Positions 32,986 through 44,690 of a DNA stretch of 64,000 nucleotides are shown here, in pieces. The DNA is taken from positions 193,512,559 through 193,576,558 of the forward strand of contig NC_053391.1 of NCBI RefSeq assembly GCF_905171765.1. The letters are read 5' to 3'. A program made the translations under genes and the position numbers. The notes beneath the pieces are model-generated. The model was not told the origin of the DNA and made no database searches. It saw only the letters and a list, made by a program, of their open reading frames with translations. Source of the stretch: Bufo bufo (Eukaryota; Chordata; Amphibia; Anura; Bufonidae). Within the stretch, counting starts at the first letter, position 1. Every line of letters begins with the position of its first letter.

Positions 32986-33567
32986 TAGTGTTGAGCACGA
33001 ATATTCGAACAAATTTTTATCGCGAATAGCGCCACCTCGAGAATTCGCGAATATTTAGAATATAGTGCTATATATTAGTTATATCGAATATTCAGCATTT
33101 TTTTCCATCTGAACACATGATTCCTCTCTGCTTCTTGCTTGTGAGCCAATGAGAAGGAAGCAATGTCAAGTTCACAACAATACTTAGTGCACCAATCAGT
33201 TATCTGTAGTCAGACCCGCTAAAATGTGAAGTTGCATGTAGTGCGAAAAAATATTCTAATCACTGCCGATTAGCGCAATCGCAAATATATTGGAGCACTT
33301 GACTCTATCTGCATATAAAGCTACTCTAATGTTCTGCCGTGCCAACCATTTTCTCCAGTCTCAGGAAACTTCTAGCAGTTTAAAAAATGTAGCCAAAGTG
33401 ACCCACGCCTGTATTTCGTGTTCTGAATTCGCATTACGTGATTTTTTACAGTGCTGATTTTTTGCATTCAATAAAATAATCTCGAATTTGCGAATATATG
33501 ACGAATATTCTACAAAATATTCGTGAAATATTGCGAATACGAATATAGCCCCTGGCGCTCATCACTA
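32986..33567. mobile_element. hAT-type MITE, kin of 3919-4961
   Basis: It starts TAGTGTTGAGCACGAATATT and ends GGCGCTCATCACTA. The interior shares blocks with the element at 3919-4961 in the opposite orientation, for example AGTCTCAGGAAACTTCTAGC near 33357 and GTGAAGTTGCATG near 33225. No clear TSD and no ORF. Confidence 0.75.
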
Positions 33568-34796
33568 TACAATTATACCACAAGATGGCATTTTAAAGGT
33601 TAAAAGACAACACTGAAAGGGCCAGTAACAACATGATCCAATGGCTCGAGCTGACTTATAATAACGTGCATTATAAGCCATTATTTATAGCAGCCTGAAA
33701 ATCAATTTCATATTGTATTTAATACAATAGTGAGTGGGGCTGAGCTGTGCCTAAGCCATGTTATCGATGAATGTGACATCACATGACCTAGGGCAACCTG
33801 CGAGAAGGCTACTGCGCTACTACGAGTGAGGGTGCCTTCTCAATCATCTGATCGGCGTGGGTCCCAGGTTTTGGACCCTTACTGATCAGATGACCTATCT
33901 AGAGGACAGGCCATCAGTATAAAAGTCTTGGAGAACCCTTTAATTAAATGGAAAATCTACATAATATAGACATTGAGGAGAGGAGTACCGTATGTTGACT
34001 CCATTTTATATGTGCATGGGGCCTTGTCTGTACCTTTGAGAGTTTTCCTGCAGGATATTATAGGAATGACATGCTCCATTGGATTCCCTATATATTGTGG
34101 TATGTTCTCTTCATTTTTTCTGTTTTCTTCCTACCTTCCTCTATGCCTCTATGTCTTCTTCACACCAACTATTTTCTCCCATTTTCAAAAGCTTTTTAAA
34201 AATTTCATTCATTGCTCGTACCATTTTTTCCTGATATTTGTAACATGTTTATAACATATGCTGTTTTTCAAGTCCTATACAGGAGCCTATAGGAAAAACA
34301 TTGAAAAAATATGTCTAGAGCATGTGGCATTTTCAGAAAACACGACATCCCCCCAAAATACTAACAAAACTCCACAAATGCCGTGAATGTAGACTACCAC
34401 ATTTTTGGGGGAAAAGGCAACAAAATCACTGTGAAAAATGCTACTAAATGCTGTGTGTGAATCCAGCAATGTGTGGTCTGTGAAATGTGGTCTCAGACCA
34501 ACCGTGGCTAGTGATCTATGATCGAGTCCTATGAGCCACAGTCAATCTAGGGAAATGCGGCCATCACACTGACCGAATTTCCCAAACAACATTTGGCCAT
34601 GTGAAAGCAGTCTTAGGCTGACTGTAAAGAATAATTCACTCCCAATTCATGCATTTTGTAGCTAAATCTGCACTCCAGTAGACGTGAATGTGGACTAAGG
34701 CAACTGCATGATATATTTGTCTATTTTTCATTTGCTTTTACTCATTCTGCCCAACAAGCAGGACCTGGCGGGGATCTAGCTGGACAAAAACTGGTG
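33568..34796. other. one TTAA-family end, otherwise unassigned
   Basis: 33845-33942 has CTGATCAGATGACCTATC, then GGAGAACCCTTTAAT, the right end of a TTAA-target MITE. A 93-codon ORF at 33973-34254 is hydrophobic by composition only. Confidence 0.4.
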
Positions 34797-35119
34797 CATT
34801 GACCTTTACAAGGGCCATTATCGGGAAGGAGTTTTTCGCTCCCAATAATTGCCCTGTCTAAAGGTAGTGATCACCCAATTGCCCTGTCTAAAGTGCTACT
34901 GATCACCCAATGAATGAGCAAACACTTGTTCATCAGGTGAATGCATCACTGGTGTGGTCACCAATATCATCGTTTTTGGGCAGCAGATCATGATGTCTAA
35001 GCAGCCATAGCTGCCCAGAAGCAATGATTGTATATGAGAAACAACGATCACATACTGATGACAGAACTGTTTGTTTTGCTTATTGCCTGCTGTGTCGGCC
35101 ATGTAAAAGGACCCTTATT
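34797..35119. mobile_element. possible MITE with internal duplication
   Basis: AATTGCCCTGTCTAAAG occurs twice in tandem within 34848-34896, each followed by TGATCACCC. The outer ends CCTTTACAAGGGCC and GGCCATGTAAAAGG are inverted. A related body lies around 47370-47730. Confidence 0.5.
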
Positions 35120-36250
35120 TTCTTGGCAAATTTCACTTTCTTACTGATACAACATGTTGATAAAATGTCAGTTAGTCATCAGTTTCTGAGAAGCTAATTC
35201 AAAATTGATACCCAATATGGCTTCACTTCCAGTTGTTAATTTAGCAAAATGGCAGCCACAAAGAAAAAAGAAAAATACCAATATCTCTGTAAGTCAATAA
35301 AACACAATTACCAAAATGTGCTCTGGCTACTTATATATGACCAATTTTATCGTGTGGGTCCAAATCTACTTTAATTCCGTGTGGAATAACAGCAATAGCA
35401 CATCATATCAAGTGAAAATATTAAATGTAATGCTCAGAATGAATACGTGATGTAAGTTGAGGTTTCTAAAGTAAAGTCTACAACCTAGTAAATGCGGCCT
35501 GCTGTAATAAGAAGGAACATGTTGTCGAGTGCAAAGTGTGGCTAGGGTAAAAGACTAGATAGAGTCTCTTCTTTGTATTCACAACAGAAAGAAAAGAGAT
35601 ATTCCCTTATCTTAAACAAGAAGAGTCTTCTGTGGGCAAAATCCAATTTGAGCTTCTTTGCATTTGATTCAGAAAGCTGTGAATGTCTGACAGTCCAATT
35701 TTACGTTTAATAAGTCACAAGGAATATGGAAGAAGACTGTTTTTTAGGCTGTAACCTTTTTCACTGTCTGGAAGATCTGCAATGCAAAGTAATTGTCTTG
35801 TTCATAGGGAAGTAATCACGTTAACGTATTTAAAATGTATTCTATCAGGGCTTCAGAGCCGAGTATCAGATGAAGGCGGTAAAGTACTTACTTTATGTAC
35901 AGCAATGAATCAGTATGAACATTCACATGCTTGCTTACGTCAAGTCAACATTTGCTGCAGGGACATTTTCGACTTATCTGTGGACACAGTTCAGGTCAGG
36001 ACATTGGAATCAAGGATATGGAGTCAGTTCGGTATAAGAAGCTAAACATATGGCGGTGCTGAATAGATCACTAAATTTACTGGTGTGTGTAGCAATTAAG
36101 AAGTGCATGTGGCTATTTTGAGTCCCCAAAGGAGACTGCCATATAAACCATACCTGCTAAATTCAGGAAATCACTTTGAAGGAGATTAGTAATTGTATAT
36201 TTGGGGGCTTTTTTTCTAGACCCCTTTTTAAGAGGCCATATTTCAAATCA
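35120..36250. other. no gene recognised
   Basis: Apparently unique sequence. The 87-codon ORF at 35782-36045 has three cysteines but no recognisable domain or splice context. Confidence 0.35.
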
Positions 36251-36251
36251 T

Positions 36252-37130
36252 AAGCGGTTCTGTAACGCCCCCAAGTGGCATTACCACTCCTACGCCCTGC
36301 TTCTGTCTGTGTATGCTGGTACGGTGTCATCCTGTGTGTTTATTGCCAGGTCCTGCATATTGTGAATCTGTATTTCTGATTTTGTAACTGTTAAAGTGTA
36401 ATGTACCTGGTTCACCAGAAGATGGCAGCAGCTATGGCAGAGCTAGTTTGTTTAGAGTGGAACCTGTTTTCCATTCTAGCTAGTTAAGGAAAGTTTAGAG
36501 TACTCCCTGCAAGGAGATGGATGTGCAAGCCAGCAGAGCACACCTTCAGCTCTACTGGGCCTAGAGGCCTAAGCTGCAAGCCTCATAAGCCAGGAGTGAA
36601 GTTCCCTGGATAAAGATAAAGACAGACCAGACTACAGAAAGTAAAGTTCAGCAGTAAGAAAAAGTTTCTATTTAATCTGGCAGCATAGCAGAGCTAAAGA
36701 GGTTCAGATGTAGCAGAGCTGAATGTGTTTGCCTGCCAAAACTTATGCCAAAGCTTGCTGGTGACCAGGATAAAGTTAGAAGATTGTTCCCTGATGCAAG
36801 TCTATTCAAGTAAAGCTGTTTTCAATGTTAATACAAAGTCTGGACTCAATGATTTCTACAAATCCCTCAACTATTCCCCCTGTTTGCACTGCTTCGGACA
36901 ACAACGCCAGGGGTTACAGGATATCCAGGTATGAGCACCGTGACACATGCACAGCCACACCTAAAGGGACACTTTAGGCTACCCTTACACCACTCTGGCA
37001 TTCTTACACCTGGGTACCACCATCACCATCTACTTAGGGGGACTCCATCCCTCATTGCTGAAATGCAACTGGCGTCACAACAAAAAAACTCTTTCACTTT
37101 AAGGGACCCCTGGTAGTTCTCCGTGCGTTG
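36252..37130 (+). repeat. possible solo LTR
   Basis: It begins TGTAACGCCC and stays free of coding signatures for about 870 bp. It includes a downstream segment (AGTAAAGCTGTTTTCAATG, then CTGGACTCAATGATTTCTAC) that resembles the R/U5 part of vertebrate Ty3/gypsy-type LTRs. It ends near GCGTTGCA. No primer-binding site, polypurine tract or internal genes flank it, and I see no TSD. The boundaries are guesses. Confidence 0.35.
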
Positions 37131-39104
37131 CAGTTCCCATGAACTATACTGAAAGACCAGGCCAGTTCTGTTTTCATACATAGAATAAAAGTATCATATA
37201 CTATAATACAACCCAAATGTTCTTCCTATTACAATGTAACTTCTCTAGTTAACCCTTGTCTACCTATGAATTACAAACCAATTTTCAAATTTCCCCAAAT
37301 CAACAAAAAAAATTAAGTGTGCCTTCTAATATACCCCAAAATGACTTCCTTTCCAGTTCACCATCCATAACACCTCTTAATCAGATTTTGCCCAAAACAT
37401 CTGCAAATACAGAATTTCAGGACACTCCATCTCTGCAATCAGTGCCATATTTCTCCTCATATCTACTGATAATAACCTGACTACAGCTCAGCCTCAGGGA
37501 ATGACTGCAACTGCTTGGTTTTACAACATGAAGGCAAATGTTGACCCAGAAATCCTCGAATTACCATGGAGGTCTCTTAAAACCTCAGTTTTTCACTGGT
37601 AGGCTTGACTACAGATCATTTCCCACAAACAGCCAACTCTTGCAGATGACTACTGCTGCTCAACTGCAGGGTCTCTGTGGCTTAATGGGTGGGTCTACTA
37701 GAGGAAATGCCATATAGTGAAGCATGGTGTCACCAAGAAGGTAGTGTTTGGGAGGTCTTCTGCATGCTCCTGGAGAGTTGGCAACTATAATATAACCATT
37801 CCCTTGGTTGGTGAGAGCATGAAAAAAGGCTTTCCACTACAGGAACTATAGAAGTAATGTACATACATAGAAGAGAGCAACTCCATAGGAAAGATCAAAA
37901 TGGAACCTCAAGTATGATGCTGGTTTTGCAACCCAGAACAGAAGAGCCTTGAGGTTTGTTTCCCCCTTCATTGTCTGTTCTCTCCTATACAAGTTCTTGC
38001 CACATACTAGAAAATGGGACGGGGCTCACCAGGGCTGAGCCCCCATTCCCTGGTATGCATATAAGGTACATACATTCTTGCACTACAGTGTTAACAAATG
38101 AGGCTGATGTACGTAGAAGATGCGAGGCCCCTGGGCTAACATAAAAATAGATTGCTTTCAAGGTCTTCTTGACACCAGCACACTCGTCAAATGTTTAGCT
38201 TCATTGTTTGCTAGAAATTACAGCACCTGTCGAGACCGCATCCCTATGAAAAGAGTCACTACCCTTAGTAACTTTACTGGTTTTAACGGAGTTGATCATT
38301 AAAAATCTTGGACAAGCCCTGCAATAGCCTAAAATAATAAAATAAATAATCATCTTATACTCACCCCTTGTTTTACCGTCGTTCTCTGTGGTGCTGGTCC
38401 GGTCCTCCTGCCACCGCTTGTGTAAAAACTGCAGTGGGGACATGCCAACCCCTTTAACAATGTCATATAATTGCAAGTTAGAAACTGACAGTAACAGAAA
38501 ATCTGTTCAGATTTTGGACAAAATTCAGAGAACTGTGTATAGTAAGTGGGAATAAATGAAAAATGAGCAGAAGTGAACAGAATAATATAGCTCCATGCCC
38601 CATCTGCTTGGCCATCTAGGGGTGTAGGAGGCAGACAAGCCCCACGCTGTGATTTATCACTGTAATGATTATCACAGTGACCAGCACCAGAATGTGTAAG
38701 GCATGTCCCCATCCATCTGTCAGTGTCAAAAATACTCAATATAAATCAATATACATTGAATTAGAGTTCAATACAAAATAAGACACTGATACCATATACC
38801 CATATTCCTGGATCTGCTGTATACATCCACATGGAGTTGAGGTCTTTGTTTAAACAAAATACTTTTCCAATTTGAATATATTACAGAAAATGTTCCTGTC
38901 TTTAGATTTTGCTGTTCCATGTTTGATATGGTGCCCCCTGCTACTCATTCTATTCCGTCTCAGAACATCCATCTAATGTGCCTTGCACTAGTGGTCACAC
39001 ATGCCTGAACGCTTTTAAATCTGGTTTCCACTGGACATCACAAATCTTGTGCTAACACTGTTACCTTTGAAGACATACCACCATAAGCCTATGTTCTCCC
39101 ACAA
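37131..39104. other. no gene recognised
   Basis: The 129-codon minus ORF at 38350-38739 lacks any domain. Sequence is mixed and unassigned. Confidence 0.3.
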
Positions 39105-39108
39105 TTAA

Positions 39109-39626
39109 AGTTATCCTGTCAGGAGATTCAAGCTGTCCACTCTGCAGGTGAAATCCCAACAGGCTCCTTAATTACAGACTACTATGTTTTACTCTGAAAT
39201 GCGGCAGTCATGGGGTCAGCTGTCCACCAGCTTCTGTCTGCTTGTTTCAGCTTCATTGACAGGTCTCTCTCTACCCTCAGACAGGGAGATACCTGTACTG
39301 GGCGCGGAGAATGACAAATGACAATGACAAACATTTGTAATACACTTTTCTCACAGGGACTTAAACGCAGGGATAGTTGTGTGGCGGGGGCGAGTCATAT
39401 AAGTGCTCATCTGCAAAACACAACACAAACTAGGGTCAAGAGAACAAAGAGAAGTCCAGTGGAGGTGCCTAGAGATGGACTTATTTAATACTAAATGGGA
39501 AAACTTTCGAAAAGGATTCTACAGCCATTCTGAATTTCAAGGCAAGTACACCAGCCTCACCAGGTCTCAGAGATCTACTTAATAATGTATACAGTCTACA
39601 ATTTAATATCTGGTAATAGATCCTCT
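39109..39626. mobile_element. possible TTAA-target element
   Basis: It lies between TTAA at 39105-39108 and TTAA at 39627-39630. The right end in complement (AGAGGATCTATTACCAG) is typical of a frog repeat. The left end AGTTATCCTGTCAGGAG matches it only loosely. Confidence 0.35.
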
Positions 39627-39630
39627 TTAA

Positions 39631-40367
39631 AGGGGTTCTCCAGGAATTAAAAAATACCTAAATATTACTTTATTATAAATATATTCCCAAATATCTTTCA
39701 TTAGTTGTAATGGCTCATTTTGTCTAGGGAGCAATCTGTAGGGGGAAAAAATGGACGCTGTCCTATTAGTACACACAAAACCTCTCCTAATCACACAGGA
39801 GGCCAAGTTACTTCACAACATTGAGCTAAAGAGCTTCCTCATTCTTCTCTCTGCTTGTCAGGTAATATGATCCTGAATATAGCTGATCTTTAGCTGAATA
39901 TCTGTAGGAATGGAGTTCATGAGGAGACATGAAGTACAGAGAGGAAGGACAGGACAGACTGTGGTAATGTGGGGCTGTGGCAATGGTGACTGCATACAAG
40001 TGCTACTGCTTATTACCCACATCCCCACCCTCCTATCTGTACTTCATGTCTCCTCATAAATTCCATTCCCACAGAGATTCAGCTGAAGTTCTTATCAGGT
40101 GTATTCAGGATAATCATAATTCCTGACAAGCAGAGCAAACAGGGAGGCTAAGGCAGCTCTTTAGTTCAGTGTTGTGAAGTAAATTGTACTCCTGTGTGAC
40201 TGGGACAGGTTTTGTGTGTACTAATAGGATGGCGGCCATTTTATTTCTCCTAATGATTGCTCCCTAGACAAAATGAGTCATTATAACTAATGAAATATAT
40301 TTGGAAATATATTTATAATAAAGTAATAATTAAGTATTTTAATTATTTTAATTCCTGGAGAAACCCT
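39631..40367. mobile_element. large palindromic TTAA-target MITE, 737 bp
   Basis: TTAA flanks at 39627-39630 and 40368-40371. The inverted ends are AGGGGTTCTCCAGGAATTAA and TTAATTCCTGGAGAAACCCT. Arms pair over several hundred bases: TTTTGTCTAGGGAGCAATC with GATTGCTCCCTAGACAAAA, and GTACTTCATGTCTCCTCAT with its complement near 39920. No ORF of note. Confidence 0.85.
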
Positions 40368-40500
40368 TTAAATGCAATAAAACACTATTTTAAACACTTT
40401 TCACATGAAGTGAATGTGAGAAATGTAGGGAATACGGACACTGAAGCATAGCAGCAGAGGAAGCTGGCTTCGTAACTGCATAACAATTTAGATTTATATG

Positions 40501-40628
40501 TAGAGATGAGTCAATCGATTCTATAGAATCAAAATTGAACCTAAATTTTTGGTAAAATTCTGATTCTATAGAATGAGAAATATAGCTGATTTGATTTAGG
40601 AGACGTGTGAGAGATACAGATTGAGAGA

Positions 40629-40670
<42 letters not shown>

Positions 40671-40799
40671 GATCCTGAATGTCATCTACAGCTTTTCAGG
40701 GCAATTAAAGCACTTTTGATTTGGGAATCAAAATGAATTGGACGGTTGATTAGGGCGAATCAGACCCGAATCAAATTTACAGAAATTCACTTCTCACTA
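40501..40799. mobile_element. hAT-type MITE with AG microsatellite
   Basis: The left end TAGAGATGAGTCAATCGATT and the right end, complement TAGTGAGAAGTGAATTTC, resemble the family at 16261, 25385 and 55224. An (AG)n run is at 40638-40664. No convincing TSD. Confidence 0.5.
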
Positions 40800-41261
40800 T
40801 ATACAGTATATATCATTGTGTGTATATCATACATGTTCATACATCTTTACAAGGCAAGGCTTAAGCAGTTTTATCCATCCCATACTATAATATATATAGA
40901 GAGAGTTAAATTATGTTTAATGGAACATTCTATATGTATGACATTTTCTTTTAAAAGCATTTAACAACGTAGATTTTTAATTAATGCATGAACATCTGAG
41001 TAGGGGAAAATAAGTATTTTAATATTTAGACATTGAGCTATTTATCATGTCATGGGAACTGCTGTATTCATGAGAAAGAGACTGACATTTCCAACACCTG
41101 GCACAGGATTTTCAATTTCTTAACATACGCAGAATGACGCAGGTAAAATAATGAACATGATTCACACCTGCTTTGGTACTGCCACATGGCTCTTCAAAAA
41201 ACTTTTTGTGTCAACTGAATCTTTAGTTCTCCATATTTTGTGTTCTTTAACAAAATTATTA
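40800..41261. other. no feature seen
   Basis: AT-rich unassigned sequence. Confidence 0.35.
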
Positions 41262-42271
41262 AAAGGGTTTTCCAGGACATACATATTCTAGTTCATCAAT
41301 ATTAGATTAGTTGGGGTAAAATTTCTGGCACCCTGACTGATCGGATATTTGAAGAGTCCACGGCTAGGGTTGAGCGAACCTGAACTGCAAAGTTCGGGTT
41401 CATACCGAACTTTGTGAGTTCGGGGACCAGGACCCGAACCCGGACTTTTTTTTACTAAAGTTCGGGTTCGGTGTTCGGGTGATTTTATTATTTTACATTA
41501 TAACATGGTTATAACGGAAAATAATAGCATTCTTAAGACAGAATGCTAAATAAAATGGCCATTGAGGGGTCAATAATAATAAATTAAAAAAACTCGCCTC
41601 ATCCACTTGATCATGCAGCCAGTATCCTCTTCTATCTTCATTCAGCAGGACCTGCGATGACGTCACCACGCTCACCATGTGGTGAGTGTGGTGACATCAT
41701 CGCAGGTCCTTTTGCAGGTCCTGCAGAAAGAAGAAAGAAGAGGATACCGGCTGTGCGATCAAGTGGATGAGGCGAGTTTTTTTTTATTTTTAACCCCCTC
41801 AATGACCATTTTATTTAGCATTCTGTCTTAAGAATGCTATTATTTTCCGTCATAACCATGTTATCACGGAAAATAATAAAGTGAAGTTCGGGTCCCCATT
41901 GACTTTAATGGGGTCCTGGTTTGGTGTCAATTTCGGTTCCCGAACCCGAACTTTGACCTGAAGTTCGGCCGAACCCGCGAACTTCCACAGGTTCGCTTAT
42001 CCCTATCCACAGCATTTGAATGAGTGCTGTGGCCTCTTCATTATATAACAAACACAGTGCCATACATTGTATTATAGCTGTGCTTGGTATTGCAGCTCAT
42101 TCGCTTGAATGGGATTTAGCTGTAGAAAGGCCATGTGACTGATGGACATGATGTCTCAGGCTAAGGAAGGACCCTGTCCAACAGCTGATTGGCAGTGATG
42201 TTGAGAGATGGTTGCCCTCCTATAAGACAATAAATATCAAATGGATCCTAAATGATGCAAAAAACATAGTA
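41262..42271. mobile_element. TTAA-family repeat disrupted by a hAT MITE
   Basis: 41262-41364 begins TTAAAAGGGTTTTCCAGGAC. After the insertion at 41365-42005 the body resumes with GAGTGCTGTGGCCTCTTCA and TTGGTATTGCAGCTCATTC, like 23960-24312. The right end is not sharp. Confidence 0.55.
41365..42005. mobile_element. hAT-type palindromic MITE, 641 bp
   Basis: Ends are TAGGGTTGAGCGAACCTG and CAGGTTCGCTTATCCCTA. TSD TCCACGGC (41357-41364) and TCCACAGC (42006-42013) match at seven of eight. The two arms pair almost throughout (AATAGCATTCTTAAGACAGA and its complement, for example). The centre lies at CTCACCATGTGGTGAG (41670-41685). A CRE word TGACGTCA is at 41658-41665. Confidence 0.9.
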
Positions 42272-42273
42272 AC

Positions 42274-42654
42274 ATTGGGGCAGATTTATTAAGACCGGTG
42301 GTTTAGACGCCAGTCTCAATAAAGCCCTGCACTGGCGGTGGATCTGCAAGAGTTATGAAGTGGCGCAGGCCTCTTAATAACATTGGCGGATCCTCCGCCA
42401 GTTCTAAATGTAAGACAGCTTCCGAGCTGTCTTACATTTAGACCTTTTTCTATGCCTAAAACAGGCGTAGAGAAAGGTAAATGAGACAGGCCTGCCGGCC
42501 GGTCCCCTTGCCTGCCCACGCCACACCTACAATTTTAGACCTTGCGTGAGCGGGGAAAAGTCACAGATTGTGGCGCAACTGACCATTGCACCACAATCTG
42601 TGCCTGAAATACACCTAATTTAGTCGTATTTCAGAATACTAAATGACCCCCATA
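42274..42654. mobile_element. MITE, GGGGCAGATTTATTAAGAC end
   Basis: It starts TTGGGGCAGATTTATTAAGA and ends ACTAAATGACCCCCATAG. An internal perfect pair AAATGTAAGACAGCT/AGCTGTCTTACATTT is at 42405-42440, and CACAGATTGTGGCGCAA faces GCACCACAATCTGTG near 42562-42602. It is related to 26965-27620. Confidence 0.65.
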
Positions 42655-43629
42655 GTTTGTAAGGCTGAAAAATGACATCTGACCATCCAGATTTTATTTA
42701 TTTAGCCATATCATAACCCCTTTAAGAGGGTGATTAGGTTGAGCTGTTGAAGAGCAGGGGACACATACAAAGGTCTTTCATGGGGGGCCTCTGCTTTCTC
42801 CGTCCTACCACAGTAAGAATGCGAATACACTCCTCACATATACAAAGTACAACATTCATGAGGCAGCACTACCTACAAGAACACCTTGCAAATACTGTAT
42901 ATCATAAACCTACATACACTACATCTCCTTGTAGAAGGCTTCTGTCAGCTAATACATTGAGGAGCCATTTAACACTTCATGAACATGTCTTCTAATTGCA
43001 ATGCACGCTCCTTTTATTAATAAACATATTCAGGATGCTATTTGCAGCAGAGCCTTCACTTGAGGCAGGAGAACGTGCCTGGTTTTCTCTGCTTGGTTAG
43101 CGCTAGCTATCTTTAGAATGTGTGCAATTTATAGGAGATGATTTCACGATAATTAACCAGAAATCATTTTTCAAACAGCTTTAATTTCCTGCCCAGAGAA
43201 TTGCGTTGCCAGTCTCTGTGACAGTGCAGGGTTAGATTTTACCATTCCAAGTAGGGCTCTGTCAGTAAACTCTATCTGTTATATCTACCCTGAATACTTA
43301 AAGTACCCCTCCCCAACATTTTTTTTCAAGCAAGGAGGGAGCATTATTTCTTTTCACCAGCCATCCTTTGAAAATTGCAAATAGTTTTTTGTTTAGTTTT
43401 TTTCCACATTAGAACACATGGCTGTGGCAGGCTAGACCCCAGTAACATTCAGGGCCCCTTTTGTAATGTGTTCTCTTTCAATTAAATATGCCATTAATCA
43501 GAAGAGTATTACTCGGCTATGAGGCCTCAGGAACTAGCACATACAGAATCATTTGCATTGCTTCCATGTATATACATATGAAGGTGAAGAACAGCCTACT
43601 TGTAGGCAGGGTTTAATTTAGCTACTTTT
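42655..43629. other. no gene; unique-looking sequence
   Basis: 43010-43300 is repeat-free with motifs such as TTTATTAATAAAC and ACGATAATTAACCAG. It could be conserved noncoding DNA, but conservation cannot be judged here. Confidence 0.35.
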
Positions 43630-43744
43630 CATAGGCGTGCGCAGCCTATTGCATTAGGGTGTGCACCCTAAAGCACAAACACACACGCAAAGGAGGACAA
43701 TAAGAAAAAAATATTCTTCATTACACCTGAGGTCAGACCATTAA

Positions 43745-43865
43745 TCAGACCCCCAATGTTAATCAGACCTCAGCTGGCAGCCCCAATAAGACCCCCAATG
43801 TTAATAAGACCCCAATAAGACCTCAGATCAGACCCCAATGTGAATGACCCCCAATCAGACCTCAG
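43745..43865 (-). repeat. G-rich minisatellite, third block (complement)
   Basis: CAGACCCCCAATGTTAAT and CAGACCTCAG words are the complement of the GGTCTGA/GGGGTCTG vocabulary at 13222 and 17036. Confidence 0.75.
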
Positions 43866-43870
43866 ATAAG

Positions 43871-44367
43871 AGCCCCAGTGCCTCATATCAGCCCCCAGTG
43901 CCTCATATCAGCCCCCAGTGCCTCATAGTAGCCCCCCAGTGCCCCTCTTCAGCCCCAGCACCCCTTTTCAGCCCCCCAGCGCCCCTCTTCAGCCCCCCTG
44001 TGTCTTATATCAGCCCCCAGTGCCTCATATCAGCCCCCAGTGCCTCCTATCAGCCTCCAGTGCCTCCTATCAGCCCCCAGTGCCTCATATCAGCTCTCAG
44101 TGCCCCTCTTCAGCCCCCCAGTGCCCCTCTTCAGCCCCCCAGCAACCTCTCTTCAGCCCCCAGTGCTTAATATCAGCCCCCAGTGCCTCCTATCAGCCCC
44201 CAGTGCCTCATATCAGCCCTCAGTGCCCCTCTTCAGCCCCCAGTGCCCCTCTTCAGCCCCCAGCAGCCTCTCTTTAGCCCCCCAGTGCCTCATGTCAGCC
44301 CCCCAGTGCCCCTCTTCAGCCCCCAGCAACCTCTCTTCAGCCCCCAGTGTCTCATATCAGCCCCCAA
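43871..44367 (+). repeat. 20-bp minisatellite
   Basis: About 24 copies of CCTCATATCAGCCCCCAGTG, with variants CCCCTCTTCAGCCCCCAGTG and AACCTCTCTTCAGCCCCCAG. Variants alternate in blocks. The proline/serine-rich ORFs (108, 119 and 165 codons) over this span come from the repeat. Confidence 0.95.
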
Positions 44368-44690
44368 ATAAAATAAAAAAAATACTTACCGTTCCTGCTC
44401 CGGATGCTGCCGCTCCTCACTGCCCCCACTCTTGTACAGTCTGCTATGTGGGTGCGCACAGTGTGAGGTCACAGCGCGGCCTCACACTGTGCACAGCCTT
44501 CACAGTGGAGCGCCGAGGACCAGGAAGGAAGAGGTGAGTATAGCGCTTTCAGCGCTTCCTGGCCCTGACAGAACCTCGAGTCAGTTTGATTAGGGTGTGC
44601 CCAGGCACACCCGGCACACCCTGTGTGCACGCCTATGCTACTTTGTGTGCAGTAATGCAAATAGACATAAACATTTTTCAAGACAAACTA

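Larger units (their letters stand above)
43630..44637. mobile_element. hAT-type element carrying minisatellites, 1,008 bp
   Basis: Inverted ends CATAGGCGTGCGCA and TGTGCACGCCTATG. Flanks CTACTTTT (43622-43629) and CTACTTTG (44638-44645) match at seven of eight, fitting a hAT TSD. Inside the ends are TTAGGGTGTGCACCC and its partner near 44590. The middle is almost wholly tandem repeat. No transposase. Confidence 0.8.

Noticed and set aside
43871..44367. CRISPR-like array of 20-bp repeats
   Set aside because: Units are contiguous with no unique spacers, in a vertebrate-type genome.
44040..44537. 165-codon proline/serine-rich ORF
   Set aside because: Fully explained by the 20-bp minisatellite; other frames over the same span are open too.
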